64,000 bases of DNA. Origin: Lewinellaceae bacterium (GTDB lineage: Bacteria; Bacteroidota; Bacteroidia; Chitinophagales; Saprospiraceae). The stretch lies in the NCBI GenBank assembly GCA_020636445.1, contig JACJXV010000010.1, positions 22,295 to 86,294 of the forward strand, read 5' to 3'. Under the pieces are notes generated by a model that was given only the letters and a program-made list of their open reading frames with translations, did not search any database and was not told where the DNA came from. Below, piece by piece: positions 62,053 to 64,000 of this stretch; position 1 is the first letter of the stretch; the number at the start of each line of letters is the position of its first letter. The position numbers were made by a program, and so were the translations under genes.

Positions 62053-62071
62053 AATGCTGATATTGTTATTT

Positions 62072-62181
<110 letters not shown>

Positions 62182-62264
62182 AGCTCTTTATTGACCAAGT
62201 AGGGGGTTTGAAGCAGTTCTCATCATTTTAAAAAGGCACATTATGCTCAATCTTCCTCTGAAGA

Positions 62265-64000
<1,736 letters not shown>

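Overview
The window is chromosomal DNA from a Bacteroidota bacterium, most likely of the Saprospirales/Lewinella type. The evidence is two type IX secretion system (T9SS) cargo proteins (one with a type A tail, one with a gliding-motility type B tail), a PorP/SprF plus OmpA/PD40 pair, DUF5916 and DUF3078 proteins, a group II GGGP synthase, TAnnTTTG-like promoter elements and an almost complete lack of Shine-Dalgarno sequences. The genus assignment is inference.

Layout. 1-545 is an intergenic block of degenerate repeated words. 546-7165 (minus) is a seven-gene lithotrophy operon: [NiFe] hydrogenase small and large subunits, cytochrome b, maturation protease, two half-size YeeE/YedE (PmpA/B-like) permeases and a sulfide:quinone oxidoreductase. 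Diverging from it (7328-9170, plus) are a tiny HupE-like membrane protein, hypA, hypB and hypC; hypD/E/F are not in the window. 9514-11508 encodes a secreted T9SS protein, followed directly by a 24-bp minisatellite that inverts around a perfect palindrome (11535-12240). 12412-17540 holds housekeeping genes (GGGP synthase, rsgA, a polysaccharide deacetylase, gltX) and two small genes. 17827-27744 is a T9SS cassette: a 2268-residue adhesin-like protein, PorP/SprF and an OmpA-family protein, with a radical SAM gene just behind.

28949-34104 is a run of small accessory genes (VOC, TfoX-N, alpha/beta hydrolase, AraC-type regulator, serine hydrolase), followed by a decayed dihydrofolate-reductase-family fragment. 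34556-40985 (minus) is a molybdenum-cofactor operon (moaA, an FdhF/YdeP-like oxidoreductase, moeA, moaC, a MobB-MobA-like fusion) with a secreted esterase upstream. 43115-55809 mixes DUF5916, GNAT, a flippase-like protein, GlsB, a lone VWA protein, a Tat-type cupin, DUF2809, fused 5-oxoprolinase, a methyltransferase and a subtilisin lipoprotein. 56145-61839 (minus) has polA and a four-gene ECF-sigma/MscS/DUF3078 operon. The window closes with 5S rRNA and the 3' part of 23S rRNA, both minus.

How it fits together. The hydrogenase has all six cysteines of the oxygen-tolerant proximal cluster and a quinone-reducing cytochrome b, and it appears to share one transcript with sulfide:quinone oxidoreductase and sulfur-compound permeases. 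The cell can therefore probably feed electrons from H2 and sulfide into the quinone pool under air. Strong hairpins lie after the structural genes in both the hydrogenase operon and the T9SS cassette, which suggests that stoichiometry is set at the RNA level. No CRISPR array, insertion sequence, tRNA or prophage was recognised.
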